Source: Trametes villosa
Lineage: Eukaryota; Basidiomycota; Agaricomycetes; Polyporales; Polyporaceae
Reading direction: 5' to 3'
Assembly (NCBI GenBank): GCA_002964805.2
Contig: PUDQ02000091.1
Span: 1 to 64,000, forward strand
Length of the DNA: 64,000 nucleotides
The translations under genes and the position numbers were made by a program. Below are positions 31,320-41,895 of the stretch, one piece after another (position 1 is the stretch's first letter; the number at the start of each line of letters is the position of its first letter). Under the pieces are notes generated by a model that saw only the letters and a list, made by a program, of their open reading frames with translations, did no database searches and was not told the origin of the DNA.

Positions 31320-34300
31320 TCGTTTGTCATATGCACCGGGGAGGCTACGGCATATATTCTGGCCCTTATGAACGGCGGGAACACGTCTAGGAATTGTCCG
31401 TCTGCCCGCTCCCTCTTTTTTCGACTTCGGCTCCCCGTCTCTGACCACTGACCCTGTGCAGGTAGTACAGCAGCTGATTGCGCCTAATATCTTCTACCTC
31501 AGCGATGCCGGCTGGTGTAGGCTAAAGGCGTCGACCGCATCGGCGGCGCCTCCGGCATCTTCAAGCCCGGCAACTTTCACCCTGGTGTGCCCCCTGCCAC
31601 ATCAGGGAAATCCCCCTCGGCAAATGAGCGCCCAATGAGCGCTCACCGCTGATAAGCCGCGGGGCACCCATCTAATTTAGCGAATCTACAGGTAATTACA
31701 GCTAAACACTGCTACCCTCGCTCGGGGTGTACTCAAGGACGTAAAGTAGTCTTCTAGGAGCCGCATATCACTCGGACTGTATACAGTCATGTCCACCCTC
31801 GACGGACTGACTTGTTTACGATGTGCAGACGAAATGTAGAACGCGCGGCTTCACGCGGAGGCACGAGCGCTTGTGCGCTTGGTGCAAGTCGGCGATGCCC
31901 GGAACCTTCCGGGATGGTGAGCCACCCCGGCGCTTACTACACTTGCAGTCGCCACGTCAGCTCACTCTCTCGAGTCTTCGCTCTTGTCCTCTTACTCTCT
32001 CTGAGGCTCTCCCAGCAATGTCTGCGTCTGCACGCTGCTAATTGAATTCCTACATAGGTCCATCGTTCACTGTTCTAGTAGCTTTACAACAATCTAGCTT
32101 CCTTGTCAATCTGCCGTCTCTTGAGCCTCACGCTGCACCGGAAGCGCTCCGTACTCTGACTTGTCGCCGTTCGTACGTCGTCTAACAGCCCTTGCTGGAC
32201 ATGCGTCCGACTATCTATACGGCCATTCTCACTGGTGACTGGGAAGCTGCTTTCTCAACTACCTCGACGACCAGAAGCCTGTCCTGAAGATCTTGCAGTC
32301 CCCTCGGCTCGGACACTCTGGACGAATTGAGGGATTAGGCTGCGGCGGCCGTCACCGGGATTCTGCAGGTGTGTGGTACACTCCCCGTGATTTAAGATTC
32401 TTCTCATGATGGCTGGCCGGCATGTATTTGTCTCGGTCGTTTCGTCTTTCACGCTCGTCTTGTGCTATGACTCGGTTGGGCATCACCTCTACTCGGGTGC
32501 TCAAGTCCTTGACCTTCCCACCCTCGCCCCTGCACCCGCTCTTCTGTCATCTGTGCGGATGCCTGGAATGGAACATGCCGAGTCTCGTCTCTTCCTCGTC
32601 CCGCTGAGTTCCTTCCACGATACCACACCGTCTAGATCTCCTCTTGTGCTGCCGGCCTCTAATACTGGCGCCCCCGAGTGCTCCTCTATCCGGCATTGTT
32701 TGTTTGCGTCCTCAGTTCCTCCCGCCCTTGTCGACTTTTGCTGTGCTCTTGGGGCTCGGGCTCTCGACACTCACAGGGTCACGGCGTCTAGTATCACGAC
32801 GCTTGTGTCTACACTAGTGGCATCTCGCTGCAACGGTACCACTTCCGTCCCTGGCTGTCTGATGTGTATGCCGCCCTCTGTATCGCTCTCGCTGTCGCTT
32901 CTTTGGGTATTTGTGCTACTATCACCACACGTCGATGTGTATGACTGGATTCCGGACTTGTTTGGCTCGTTCCGGTGGTGTGCACTATCGAGTTAGCTTC
33001 TCGCTTAGACGTGTAGCTCTAGCGTGTAATCCCTACTATAGTACTTCAATATGATTCGTAGTTGGCCTACTTGCACTGGTGTGAAGTAACCGACAGCTGA
33101 TGCTGAAAGATGTGGATGAAATCCCACTAATCATTCGCTCATACAGCGCTATGAGCGGCGAATTAGCAGGGGACTTAAGTAATGAGCGAAAACAGGAAGA
33201 TCCTTATATTTCGCGAACATGAGCGCAAATTTTCGCTTATGAGCCCGGGGGAATTTCCCTGATGCAGACACACCCGCGCATGCACACTAACCTGTCCGCT
33301 GAATGGCACTTTGTAGAGCACTATGAGCGACTACTGTACAACCACGGCACCACGCGGAGCGTGTACCACGTCCGTCAACACTACGTCTGCCGCCTCTCCC
33401 TGGTAGCGTCACCCTTTCCTCTCCCATCGCTCCAACGCCTGAACATAACTGCCTACATAGCTCACACCCGTCCGCTTTCCTCCTCTCCTCACTACTGGTG
33501 GCAAGCCATAGCGCACCACTGGGACCTGCGCAATCTCCTCCGCCTGAAACCGCACGTCCGGTGGGACGATACCAGCAAGGACGGCCTCGGCTCCCCGCTC
33601 ATGATGGGCGTTCTCTGTACCTTCTTCCCCGTACGGTAGCTCTCCGTTCATCTGCATTGTTGGCTCGAGGTCATAGTCGAGCGGCACACCTAGCCCTGGA
33701 TTTGGGGCGGCGGTGGGCTCGGAGAAGTCAAACCCGGACGCCCCCAATAAAGACGACGACGACGTACCAACACCAGCGCCAGTGCTAGCAGTAGCATCGA
33801 CCCGCCGCTCTAGCAAGCACCAGCGTGAGTGTAGAGACCGATAAGACCCCAGAAGCATCGCGCAACCCAGACGAGATCACCCTAGATGACGGAGAAGACG
33901 AGGTCGAAGCTGCGCTGACACGAATGATCACCCGCTACCTCGCACTCGATGTATACCTCCCCGCCGCAATTTCTTCGAAGTAAGCCTGAGTCCTTCCCTT
34001 CCCTACTCCCTCACTAACAACCTCCTCATCCCATTCCCCAAAGTCGTCAACGTCGATACCCCCTCCGTCCACGCACTAGCTCGTTCACACTCACCTTTGA
34101 CCTCGAATGGCCCGCTTTCGCGCCCCACACAGTCCTACCTAAACGGGGCCCGCGCGTGCGCCGCGGTCGCCTACGCGCTCGCGTGGGTGTGCGCGAACCT
34201 CGGCCTGCCCGTGCGCATCGAGGACGTGCAGCAGTTTGTGCGCGTCAGGCCGGGCCCGACGCCAGACCAGCCGCGTGCGCCGCGTGAATGCCTTCTCTCC

Positions 34301-34460
34301 TCTCTTCCCCTTCATTTGCTCGTTTGTGAAAGAAAGGGATGTATTGGCGCGACGGGTGGACGCAGCGCCGTATTACCCGAACCCACAGACGGCCGCGTTC
34401 TGCGCGATGCTCCAGATTGAGAACACGGTCGACTTCCCGCCGGCGGTGAGGGCGAGCTAG
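31320..34460 (+). pseudogene. DBR1 pseudogene, 5'-truncated and interrupted
   Basis: Second copy of DBR1 lacking exons 1-2. Matches to DBR1 exon 3 and its intron begin at about 31326. Exon 4 ends near 31585 (GGCGGCGCCTCCGGCATCTT is identical to DBR1). A TIR element then splits intron 4 (31602-33262). Exons 5-6 resume at about 33320 (HYERLLYNHGTTRSVYHVR). A TGG-to-TAG change at about 33636 and several indels destroy the frame. The last exons (34100-34460) are best conserved, ending ENTVDFPPAVRAS and a stop, as in DBR1. The metal-binding GCCHG motif is missing. It lies tail to tail with the intact HET2, mirroring unit A. Confidence 0.92.
31602..33262. mobile_element. TIR DNA element, about 1.66 kb, in the DBR1 pseudogene
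   Basis: Ends are TCAGGGAAATCCCCCTCGGC and, inverted, TCAGGGAAATTCCCCCGGGC (three mismatches in 20). No clean target duplication is visible beyond a possible AT on each side, so the insertion may be old or the superfamily is one with a short duplication. An ATGAGCG motif is repeated in both subterminal regions (31628-31650 and about 33130-33245), suggesting binding sites. An open frame of 196 codons at 32406-32996 has no domain I recognise. Probably a non-autonomous or decayed element. Confidence 0.75.
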
Positions 34461-35022
34461 CTGCGGCCGCGCGTAGACGCCTCCTACCACCGCCGTCTTG
34501 CGCTCTGTCGCTGCTCGCCGCTCGACGCTCGTGCCCCATCACATGCGAAGCGATCTGCCTGTGCCACCTCTGCCAGGTTTTATATATCTGGGACTTAAGA
34601 TATACTGGTGCGCGTAACAGGCGAAGTCAGGATGGGGCGAGATGGGGAGTACGAGCCATAGTGTCGTATCGTATGTATGGATTTAGCTTCTTGTCAGGAC
34701 GAGCGTTAAATAACGGAGACGGTATGTGGCGAACCGGTTGCGAATCTGATCATGAGCGGGAAAGAGGTGAACACGAAGGTACATCGGAAGCAAACCTGAA
34801 CGCGAACACGATCGAACCTGGACAAAACGGACGTCGCAGGACTAGAGGATATCATACAGTACAGCACCCAACATAATCCGGAAGTCTTCTGAGGATTGCA
34901 AGGTTTGCCACCAGCTCCAAGACCGCTGTAGAATATCAGCGACGAGTTCACATCATGAATACTCCGAGAAATCACGCACAATATGGTCTGCGGGGGAGAC
35001 CAACGCGATTCTCCGCTTGGAG
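34461..35022. other. Tail-to-tail intergenic region of unit B
   Basis: Equivalent of 19563-20171. The first 170 bp is strongly conserved with unit A, more so than much of the pseudogene exon sequence. No gene is seen. Confidence 0.65.
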
Positions 35023-37428
35023 CTACTTGTCTTGATGTGAGGCTTTCATCTTTCGACGGCGTTTCTTGGGCCGCTGATGAACCGGAGTGTGCCTGCCAGA
35101 AGGACCTGCTCGGGCTTCGGGTTCGGAGTGCGCTCGGTCAGATGAGGCAGAAGAGAGGTCGGACGGTCCGAGATCGTTGGACTTGTTGCTTTGATGCAGC
35201 ACGATCGTCTCTTCGGAACGATAGGTCGCGGAAACCTCGACGTCGAAAAGCAGGTACGAGAAGAAGCGTGCCTCTGACGCCGGTTTCCAGTCGATGCCGG
35301 GAGGGCGAGGAGTTTTGAGAGTGACTCGCAGATCCCTCACCTTCGAAACACGCTCCTCCTTAAACATCATCGCAAGCTCGACAGTGGCCAGCACCCATCC
35401 GCCCTCCGTCATGGGGTCGATCTCCTCCGTATTGAACGTCTTCGCGTACATCCGAGTCCCTCCGTCAAAAGGGATTTCCGGATAGTGCTTCCAGACTCCT
35501 ACTGGCCCACTCGTTCCATTCGAAGTCAGAGGGATTGGGTTTCCCGTTTTGGAGAGATAGAAGAGAGCCGTAGTGTTGCGACGCCGGTTGTGGGGCATGC
35601 GTGCGGAACCTGGATTCTCTGTGAGGTGCACCTGGATCTTGACGATCGGGACATACTGGGATCCAGTTCCGGCGATCGTCTCGGGGACAGCCATGGTGAG
35701 AGAGCTCGTCAGGATGATTTCGGAGTCGGCCAGGTCGTCAGAGCGGTGGCATTCTAGGGGGGTAAGGCCGAATCCGAGGACGCGCAGCCCTTCACAGCTG
35801 TATCGAGTAAAGAGAAAGTCTGCCAGCGGAGGGTCGTTCTGCCGTGTCGGGGACTTCCACAGATTGACACTCCAACCGAGGGGGACAAACAGGCCAGGGG
35901 TTTCCGGCACGACATCAGCAGATGAGCGAAGTACGACCGTCTCCGCAACTTGCAAGATGATGTCGTGGTTAGCGCGTATCATCATCGCATCGTCAGGCGT
36001 CAAGATCGCAAAACGAGCAGGGCTCATTTCTTCCGATGTGCATGTCCAGCTGTGGCGTATTCGCGACGATGTGACGAAGAGGCCCCCGTTCTGGTCTGCT
36101 TCCGAGGATGGACGGAAAAGGATCAGCGCAATCAGGCTCCGAAGGTGTGTTCCCGCGCGAGGCTGCGCGCAAGACAACAATGCGAACGAGACGACGGAGC
36201 CCCCAAAATCACAACCATTCTCGAGAAGATGAGCCGACTCGACGCTGGAAGGATGCCACGGACCACCCCGGCGAGTAAGGGTGAGGAAGCTGAGGCGAAT
36301 GCCCTCTGGGGACACGACGCAATGAAGGGACGGAAGATTCCCGTCGGGGAGTCCGAAGTCTCTCAAGCTTGATGCGAATTCGGTGCGGGTCAACGGAACG
36401 ATGTCCCCGCTTGTGTTAAATGGGAAGGGGGAGGGTGCGAGAAGGCCGTGTCCGGGGCGACTGAGCCATGACGGCAAATCGCTCTGGACGCTCAGCAAGC
36501 GTTTCGCGCGCATGTCCGGACCTGGAGTTCCCAGAAAGCTGCCGCGGTTCCCCCATGCAAAGATGGACTGGTCAGGAATATACTTGATAATCTCCTCCTG
36601 GAGGCGGAGGAACGCGTTGCGGCCTTCCCCGTAGATTGGCGACAAGTGGACTCCGAAGATGCCTAAGAGGGAGTACGCCTCGTCTTCGACCCGAGTAGTC
36701 TTTCGATTACTTGCCCAGGACATTCTTCGGGCAACGCTGGCAGAGCTGATGGACGACTTGCCCGTCAGGATGGCGAAGTCGATGCGAGTGATCTTCTGGA
36801 TAGTCGTAGCAAGCCCGAATTTAGTACCCAAGAATCTCCACTGCTTGTCGAGGAACAGGACGCGCTTGGGTGCGAGGAGCTCCTGCAGCGTCCAGCCGCG
36901 CAAGTGCCATCGACTGCTGTAGAATTCCGAGTAACGATTTTGGACGTCCTTGCCGTCCGATACGTCCACGAGGTACGCGAAGCAGACGTCGGCGTGTCTG
37001 TACAGCGCGAACATAGAGTTGATAGCCTCTGCCAGCTCGGCGCTGCTTGACTTGTCGATGCAACCAGAGTCGAACCAGACGAGCTCGTATCCGGCCTCGC
37101 GTGCGACCCGACAGAAACCTCGAGTTTTCTCGGACAGGCCGGCAAAATCGGAGAAGAAGGGGTGAGGATCATCGAAGGTGAAAAGGGGGTAGGCGTGTTC
37201 GGGGTTGCTCGGGCTGTCATTGGCGTCGTGGGCATCCCTCACGGTATCGTGGGCGCGTGGTTTCGGTCCTATACCATGACGACGCTGAAGCTCGACAATT
37301 TCGGCGTATGTTTGTTCCCCGCCCTCGTCCTCTGACCTCCAAGTGTGAGACAAGATCGCGTAGGCCACCTTGCGTGGGTCTTCCACCCAGTGAAACCGGC
37401 CGGTGACGACGTCCAAGAAGCGCGGCAT
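35023..37428 (-). CDS. HET-domain protein (HET2), 801 aa
   Basis: Single-exon gene on the minus strand with an intact HET (heterokaryon incompatibility) domain in the N-terminal 190 residues: AYAILSHTWRSEDEGGEQTY, FCRVAREAGYELVWFDSGCI, ALYRHADVCFAYLVDVSD and LRGWTLQELLAP. The remaining 600 residues show no NACHT, WD40 or ankyrin signature. The C-terminus is basic and Ser-rich (KKRRRKMKASHQDK). In ascomycetes HET-domain proteins trigger cell death on fusion of unlike mycelia; in basidiomycetes the role is mostly inferred. A 5'-UTR intron (donor GGGTAAGC, acceptor TCATAG 2 nt before the ATG) is likely. It is the paralogue of HET1, with roughly three quarters of N-terminal residues identical by eye. 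Confidence 0.92.
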   Translation of the reverse strand: MPRFLDVVTGRFHWVEDPRKVAYAILSHTWRSEDEGGEQTYAEIVELQRRHGIGPKPRAHDTVRDAHDANDSPSNPEHAYPLFTFDDPHPFFSDFAGLSEKTRGFCRVAREAGYELVWFDSGCIDKSSSAELAEAINSMFALYRHADVCFAYLVDVSDGKDVQNRYSEFYSSRWHLRGWTLQELLAPKRVLFLDKQWRFLGTKFGLATTIQKITRIDFAILTGKSSISSASVARRMSWASNRKTTRVEDEAYSLLGIFGVHLSPIYGEGRNAFLRLQEEIIKYIPDQSIFAWGNRGSFLGTPGPDMRAKRLLSVQSDLPSWLSRPGHGLLAPSPFPFNTSGDIVPLTRTEFASSLRDFGLPDGNLPSLHCVVSPEGIRLSFLTLTRRGGPWHPSSVESAHLLENGCDFGGSVVSFALLSCAQPRAGTHLRSLIALILFRPSSEADQNGGLFVTSSRIRHSWTCTSEEMSPARFAILTPDDAMMIRANHDIILQVAETVVLRSSADVVPETPGLFVPLGWSVNLWKSPTRQNDPPLADFLFTRYSCEGLRVLGFGLTPLECHRSDDLADSEIILTSSLTMAVPETIAGTGSQYVPIVKIQVHLTENPGSARMPHNRRRNTTALFYLSKTGNPIPLTSNGTSGPVGVWKHYPEIPFDGGTRMYAKTFNTEEIDPMTEGGWVLATVELAMMFKEERVSKVRDLRVTLKTPRPPGIDWKPASEARFFSYLLFDVEVSATYRSEETIVLHQSNKSNDLGPSDLSSASSDRAHSEPEARAGPSGRHTPVHQRPKKRRRKMKASHQDK

Positions 37429-38829
37429 GGCTATGATGCAATTAGGTTAGCTAGTAGCTACAGTACAGAAGATAAGATATGTGGCTTACCCTGTCGTTTT
37501 CGCCGCAGTGGATACCGGAAGGAGGGGAAGGCGGCAAGGCTGAGGACCAGTGCGTCAGGGCGGAGGAGCTTGATACGCACAACGGGACTGCAGCGCGCCG
37601 TTGCTCGAGTCATCGCGAGGACTTCGCTATTAGTAATTAATATTCATCTCTCATGATCATGTGGTCCGTGGGCGTGACATGGTGTGAGCCCCGCCAATGC
37701 GCCCAAGTGGTTTGGAAGCGCATGTCTTCTCCGGAGATACCCACCCGCGGCGCCATCCTGGTGCCGCCGGTTGCACGACCACGGCCGACGGGACGAATCT
37801 TGTCAAATAAGCAGACGTATACGCAGTTGTCCTACTATGTGGCTCTGAAGCACAGTGACCTGTTCTAGCTTGTGCGGCCCGGGGCGACGACGTTGTGCGA
37901 GTAGTAGTACGAGTCGAACAAATCCCCGATCATTGGCGCCCATGATCGTGGGCTTCGCAACTTTGGGCGCTTCCGCATTGCCAGGTTCCTTCTCCGAGTC
38001 GACAACGATTCACTCTTGCCTCTCAACCCTCTCCTTCTCATCGTGGTGAAGTCAAATCGCATTCCGATTTTCCTCGTGGTCTCGAGGCCAACGTCTCCCC
38101 AACTAACTTCCTCCTAGCCGGACCGAAGGCTGCACCTAGTACTACGGCGCCGCCCGCACACTCCGAGTCACGGTCCTGCTCGGGCCATAGGCTAAGTTGT
38201 ACGGCACCAAATACTAGGAAAGTACATGCTGCACGTTAAGCAACTTTTACGATTGCTACTAGATATGACTAGCGAGCGTACCCGCTCCGAACTTGCGCTC
38301 ACTTGTTTCTGTTAGCACGTGCATAGTATGCACTACCGCAGATGGGTCCGTTCGCCTGTTACGTTCGAAGCTACGTGCTCAGGGACATTGTTTCCGCCTT
38401 TATTATGATCCTGATACCGTTCAATGAAGCATCAAGTATAGTGAACTAGTAGAGACCGGTGGACTTGATGCACGATCCATGCACCATGTAACGCTGGTAC
38501 GTCCAGTCACTATTATCAGCGGTGACAGTGCTAACAGTATGGAACTGCACAGGTACTGTCGAGTTGGACTGGCTTCCATGCAAAATGGAGAAACGGTCAC
38601 CCAATCATGACGCGCATCGTCTTGGACCGTCTCTTCTGCGGGCGGTGCCGTATACCAGGGATCCTCGTATTCCACACAGCCCGAGCGCCCTCGGGCACAA
38701 TGTACGGTATATATATCGTATTCCCTTTACCACACACACGTCACCCTGAGCGACGCAAGTGCCCGTCAACCGACCGTTCATCCCATACCCCAGACGATTG
38801 TCCTGCCACCAGAGCTTGGCTACTAAAGT
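37429..38829. other. Intergenic stretch
   Basis: About 1.4 kb. The left end is the HET2 5' UTR and promoter. The right end carries a TATATATAT box (38708-38716) about 115 bp before the next start. No coding frame in between is supported. Confidence 0.5.
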
Positions 38830-39550
38830 ATGCCCTCTGCTTACGACGTCATCGGCCTCATCCTGGGCTTCATCTCTCTCCTCGCCTTCGCCAAACAAGT
38901 CAAGCGTCTCATCGTCCGCCGTCTCCCTCCCGCACGCCTCCGGAATCTCGAGGACGCCATACAGAACACGCAGGTGCTCATTCGACGGCTCGAGCGCGGC
39001 CGCCACTTCCACGACGCGGCCGACGCTCAGCGATTCCTCGACAAGCTCGACGAGTAAGTTCTCGCTACCCTTCGACGATCCTGCACCCTGAGCTAACCAC
39101 CGAACATCTTCTCCCGTCTGCCAAAGGTTTACAGTGCGCGCAGACATCCTCTGGCTAGACGTGGAGCGGTGGGAAGCGCAGGGTCTCGCACGGTTCCTGC
39201 CCTCTGCGAGCCGCGCCCTAGCCCGTCGCTGTAGCCAGCTCAGGCGGGAGCTCCTTTCTGTCAGCGCGTATCTCCGCCGACTCCATCTCAGCGGCGCCGA
39301 GATCCATCCGCATCGGCGTACAGGCGCACCCGCGGCCCTCCCATCGCCGTCGCATCTCCCTGTCGTTGACGCTCTACAGCAGAACGCAACGACTTTCACG
39401 GGCGTGGACGTGAACAGGAGCGTTACGACGATATCGGCCTCGGGAATCGCGTCGGTCATGGGCACGGCCGCTCGGCGTTCGAGGAAGAGGGCGGTCGAAC
39501 CGTGTCATGCATGGCCCCTGAGCATCCGGTATGTCATAGTGACTGTATAG
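38830..39550 (+). CDS. Small helical protein of unknown function, 215 aa
   Basis: Two exons, 38830-39053 and 39127-39550; GT-AG and phases agree, giving 216 codons. The N-terminus has a hydrophobic segment (YDVIGLILGFISLLAFAKQ, residues 4-22) followed by Arg-rich helices and likely coiled coil (RLRNLEDAIQNTQVLIRRLERG). I do not recognise a family. The layout recalls the short N-terminal helical segments in front of fungal death or STAND proteins, but nothing else of such a protein follows. A TATA box about 115 bp upstream supports transcription. The C-terminal 80 residues are Ser/Ala-rich and less certain. Confidence 0.55.
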
Positions 39551-40404
39551 AGTGCGTGGCGTAGGGCGAGAGCACCACCCTCGTGGGGAGGTGGGAGGAT
39601 GATCACAAGGAAGACATGTTGACGCGCGAGAATATCGCCGAGAGCTAGCCTGGGAGACGGCAGGTAGCCCTCCTCAGCTCAGGAGAACAAGACATGTGGA
39701 TAAAGCTCTGTACTCGCTTGGAAAACCAGGGACTCAGGTTCTCGGTATCATCTCAAGAGTCGTATGTGAGGCCTGTGTGATGACACGCTCAATAGGTATG
39801 CCGCGTAATCGCTTAATGACTTACGTCGAGATGAGCATTGAACGTTGAACGCCTTGCGGGGCCTTGTGAGCGCTCGCTCGCTCCCCTTCCGCAGACTCGG
39901 GACTCCGAGGCACTGCGGATGCCGACTCGGAGGGGCGCTCATGGGAAGGGAGAACGCTTGAATTAGGGCTCGGGGTTGAGGACGTGAACGCTGAAATGTT
40001 CAGCTGAGAGCTCGGGTATATCGATCAGCTCACAGCGCGGGGCTTCCGACCTACTCGGCCGCTCGGCGTTGGCTGAATGGCTACACTGGATGTCTTCCTG
40101 TCCTATCAGATCCGGATGCGGAGATGAGGGTGCACGATGCAGGCGTCTCCGCGCCGACAGCAGGATTGCTCGAGCGATATTGGATCCGGAGCGAGTCATG
40201 AACGCCGCAAAAGGAACTGGTGAGAGAACACATCACTCTCGGGACGAGTCAAGGCCACGCGCAAGCGTTCTCTTACGTCCAATAAACCAGGTGACAGATA
40301 GCGAGGCGTGCAGAGACAAACACGACACACGACAAAGACGACTCACATATAGCCAGGCATTCGCCCGGCGGAGGTCTTCTAACCTGCCCACAATCCCCAC
40401 AGTC
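39551..40404. other. Intergenic stretch before 2OG oxygenase copy 1
   Basis: About 850 bp, no supported gene. The in-frame extension of the next gene up to 40069 is rejected because the paralogues align only from the ATG at 40405. A CATATAG motif lies about 55 bp before that start. Confidence 0.5.
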
Positions 40405-41895
40405 ATGAGTGCTACCATCGCTCAGCCCGACCCTTCCGCTCTTCTCACTCGCCTGCGTGAGACGCTTCGCGAGGCTCTTCCGTTCTGTAGCGGTACTCTA
40501 GAGCTTTCAAGCGAGCAACTAGAGCTTTACTACGGAAAGGAAAACCATCAGTGCGTTGTCGTTCCGTCGCATCTGTGTGATGCGGTACTTATCCTTACCG
40601 CCGATCTTCCCAGCTACATCAACTTCGCTCATTCTCAGTCGTCCGGAGGCCAGCGCCACCTCGCTGAGCTCGAGGAGGCATGCGAGGCGGCGTCGTTCGG
40701 GAAGAACCAAGAGACCGTCCTGGACGAGACGTATAGGAAGGCCGGCAAGATGGAGACGGATGCCTTCCTCGCGCGTTTCGATGCAGCGCGTGCCGGACTC
40801 ATCGACGTCGTGCGAGACGGCTTGCTCACTGGTCCGAGGGAGAAGAAAGGGATCAAGGCAGAGCTATATAAGCTGAACGTCTACGGTGAGCGCACATTAC
40901 ACGGATACGCACCTGCTCTGGTGTTGATGCGAGGTCGTCCAGGGGTGGGCGCGTTCTTCAAGCCGCATGTGGACACGCCGCACTCGCCGCAGATGTTCGG
41001 CTCCCTCGTCGTCGTCTTCCCCTCCCCGCACGAAGGTGGCCAGCTCGTTTTGCGCCAGGAGGGGAGGGAGTGGACCTTCGACGCTGCGCAACTGCTGTCC
41101 GGGCACAACGACCGCATCGCCTACGTCGCATTCTTCAGCGATGTCGAGCACGAGGTCCTCCCGGTGCTCTCTGGGCATCGCGTCACGGTCACCTACAACC
41201 TATACTATGCCGACGATCTGTCAGCGCGCCCCTCGCCACCCCATGGTTTGACCATCTTGCGTCCCGTCCACGCAAACACCGTGCCTGTCAAAGATCAGCT
41301 GCACGCATTCCTGCGCAGCCTAACGGACTTACCTTCGCAAGCTACGCTGGGGTTCGGACTACGCCACGTCTACGCGATGCCTGTCGCGTGGAACGCCACG
41401 ACCGAAGATCCCCTCGACACCGTGAGACAGAATCTCAAGGGGAGCGACGCTGCGCTGTACCGCGCGTGCGAGGAGCTGGGCTTGTCGGCCAAGCTCCATC
41501 TCCTCGCGAAGAACCTCCGCCGGGACCGGGTCATGCTCGACTCCATGGAGCCGTTCTGCAACAACTCATTCCAAGACGACAGCGATTACGAGGACTCCAT
41601 CCTACAGGATCGCCCGTACCGCGACACGAAGTTCCCGTTCTCCGACGAGGACGGGGATGTCGAGTGCAGCTCCAGCAGTGGAGATGAGAGACGCGATGAC
41701 GATGACGACAGGAACCGTTACGGGAGGCCTGTCAAAAAGCCGATCCCCGTATACTGGGTGACGCGGAAAGACAAGTGGAATCGCACGTCCCAGCCGTACG
41801 CCATGTTTTGTGGCAACGACGCTGCGGTGGGATTCATCTACTTCTCCGTGTGCCTCCTCGTCAGAGTCAAAAAACGGCGCGCAGGCGCTGCGTGA
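40405..41895 (+). CDS. Prolyl-4-hydroxylase-like 2OG-Fe(II) oxygenase, copy 1, 456 aa
   Basis: Three exons: 40405-40550, 40614-40885 and 40943-41895. Both introns (63 and 57 nt) are multiples of three, so the frame stays open through them; splicing is supported by the paralogues. The double-stranded beta-helix core has Fe ligands H148 and D150 (FFKPHVDTP), distal H209 (VEHEVLPVL) and the 2-oxoglutarate-binding R219 (GHRVTVTYNL), with the 10-residue His-Arg spacing of prolyl 4-hydroxylases. The substrate is unknown; no signal peptide is visible, so it is probably cytosolic or nuclear. The C-terminal half is family-specific (GSDAALYRACEELGL, PVYWVTRKDKWNRTSQPY). It stops short of the acidic tail seen in copy 3, where the matching codon is not a stop. 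Confidence 0.88.
   Translation: MSATIAQPDPSALLTRLRETLREALPFCSGTLELSSEQLELYYGKENHQCVVVPSHLCDAVLILTADLPSYINFAHSQSSGGQRHLAELEEACEAASFGKNQETVLDETYRKAGKMETDAFLARFDAARAGLIDVVRDGLLTGPREKKGIKAELYKLNVYGERTLHGYAPALVLMRGRPGVGAFFKPHVDTPHSPQMFGSLVVVFPSPHEGGQLVLRQEGREWTFDAAQLLSGHNDRIAYVAFFSDVEHEVLPVLSGHRVTVTYNLYYADDLSARPSPPHGLTILRPVHANTVPVKDQLHAFLRSLTDLPSQATLGFGLRHVYAMPVAWNATTEDPLDTVRQNLKGSDAALYRACEELGLSAKLHLLAKNLRRDRVMLDSMEPFCNNSFQDDSDYEDSILQDRPYRDTKFPFSDEDGDVECSSSSGDERRDDDDDRNRYGRPVKKPIPVYWVTRKDKWNRTSQPYAMFCGNDAAVGFIYFSVCLLVRVKKRRAGAA

Noticed and set aside
32406..32996. 196-codon frame in the TIR element
   Set aside because: No transposase motif or known domain, and not preceded by promoter signals. 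Kept only as a note on the element.
40069..40404. In-frame N-terminal extension of oxygenase copy 1
   Set aside because: The paralogue starts align with the ATG at 40405, and the extension has no domain character.
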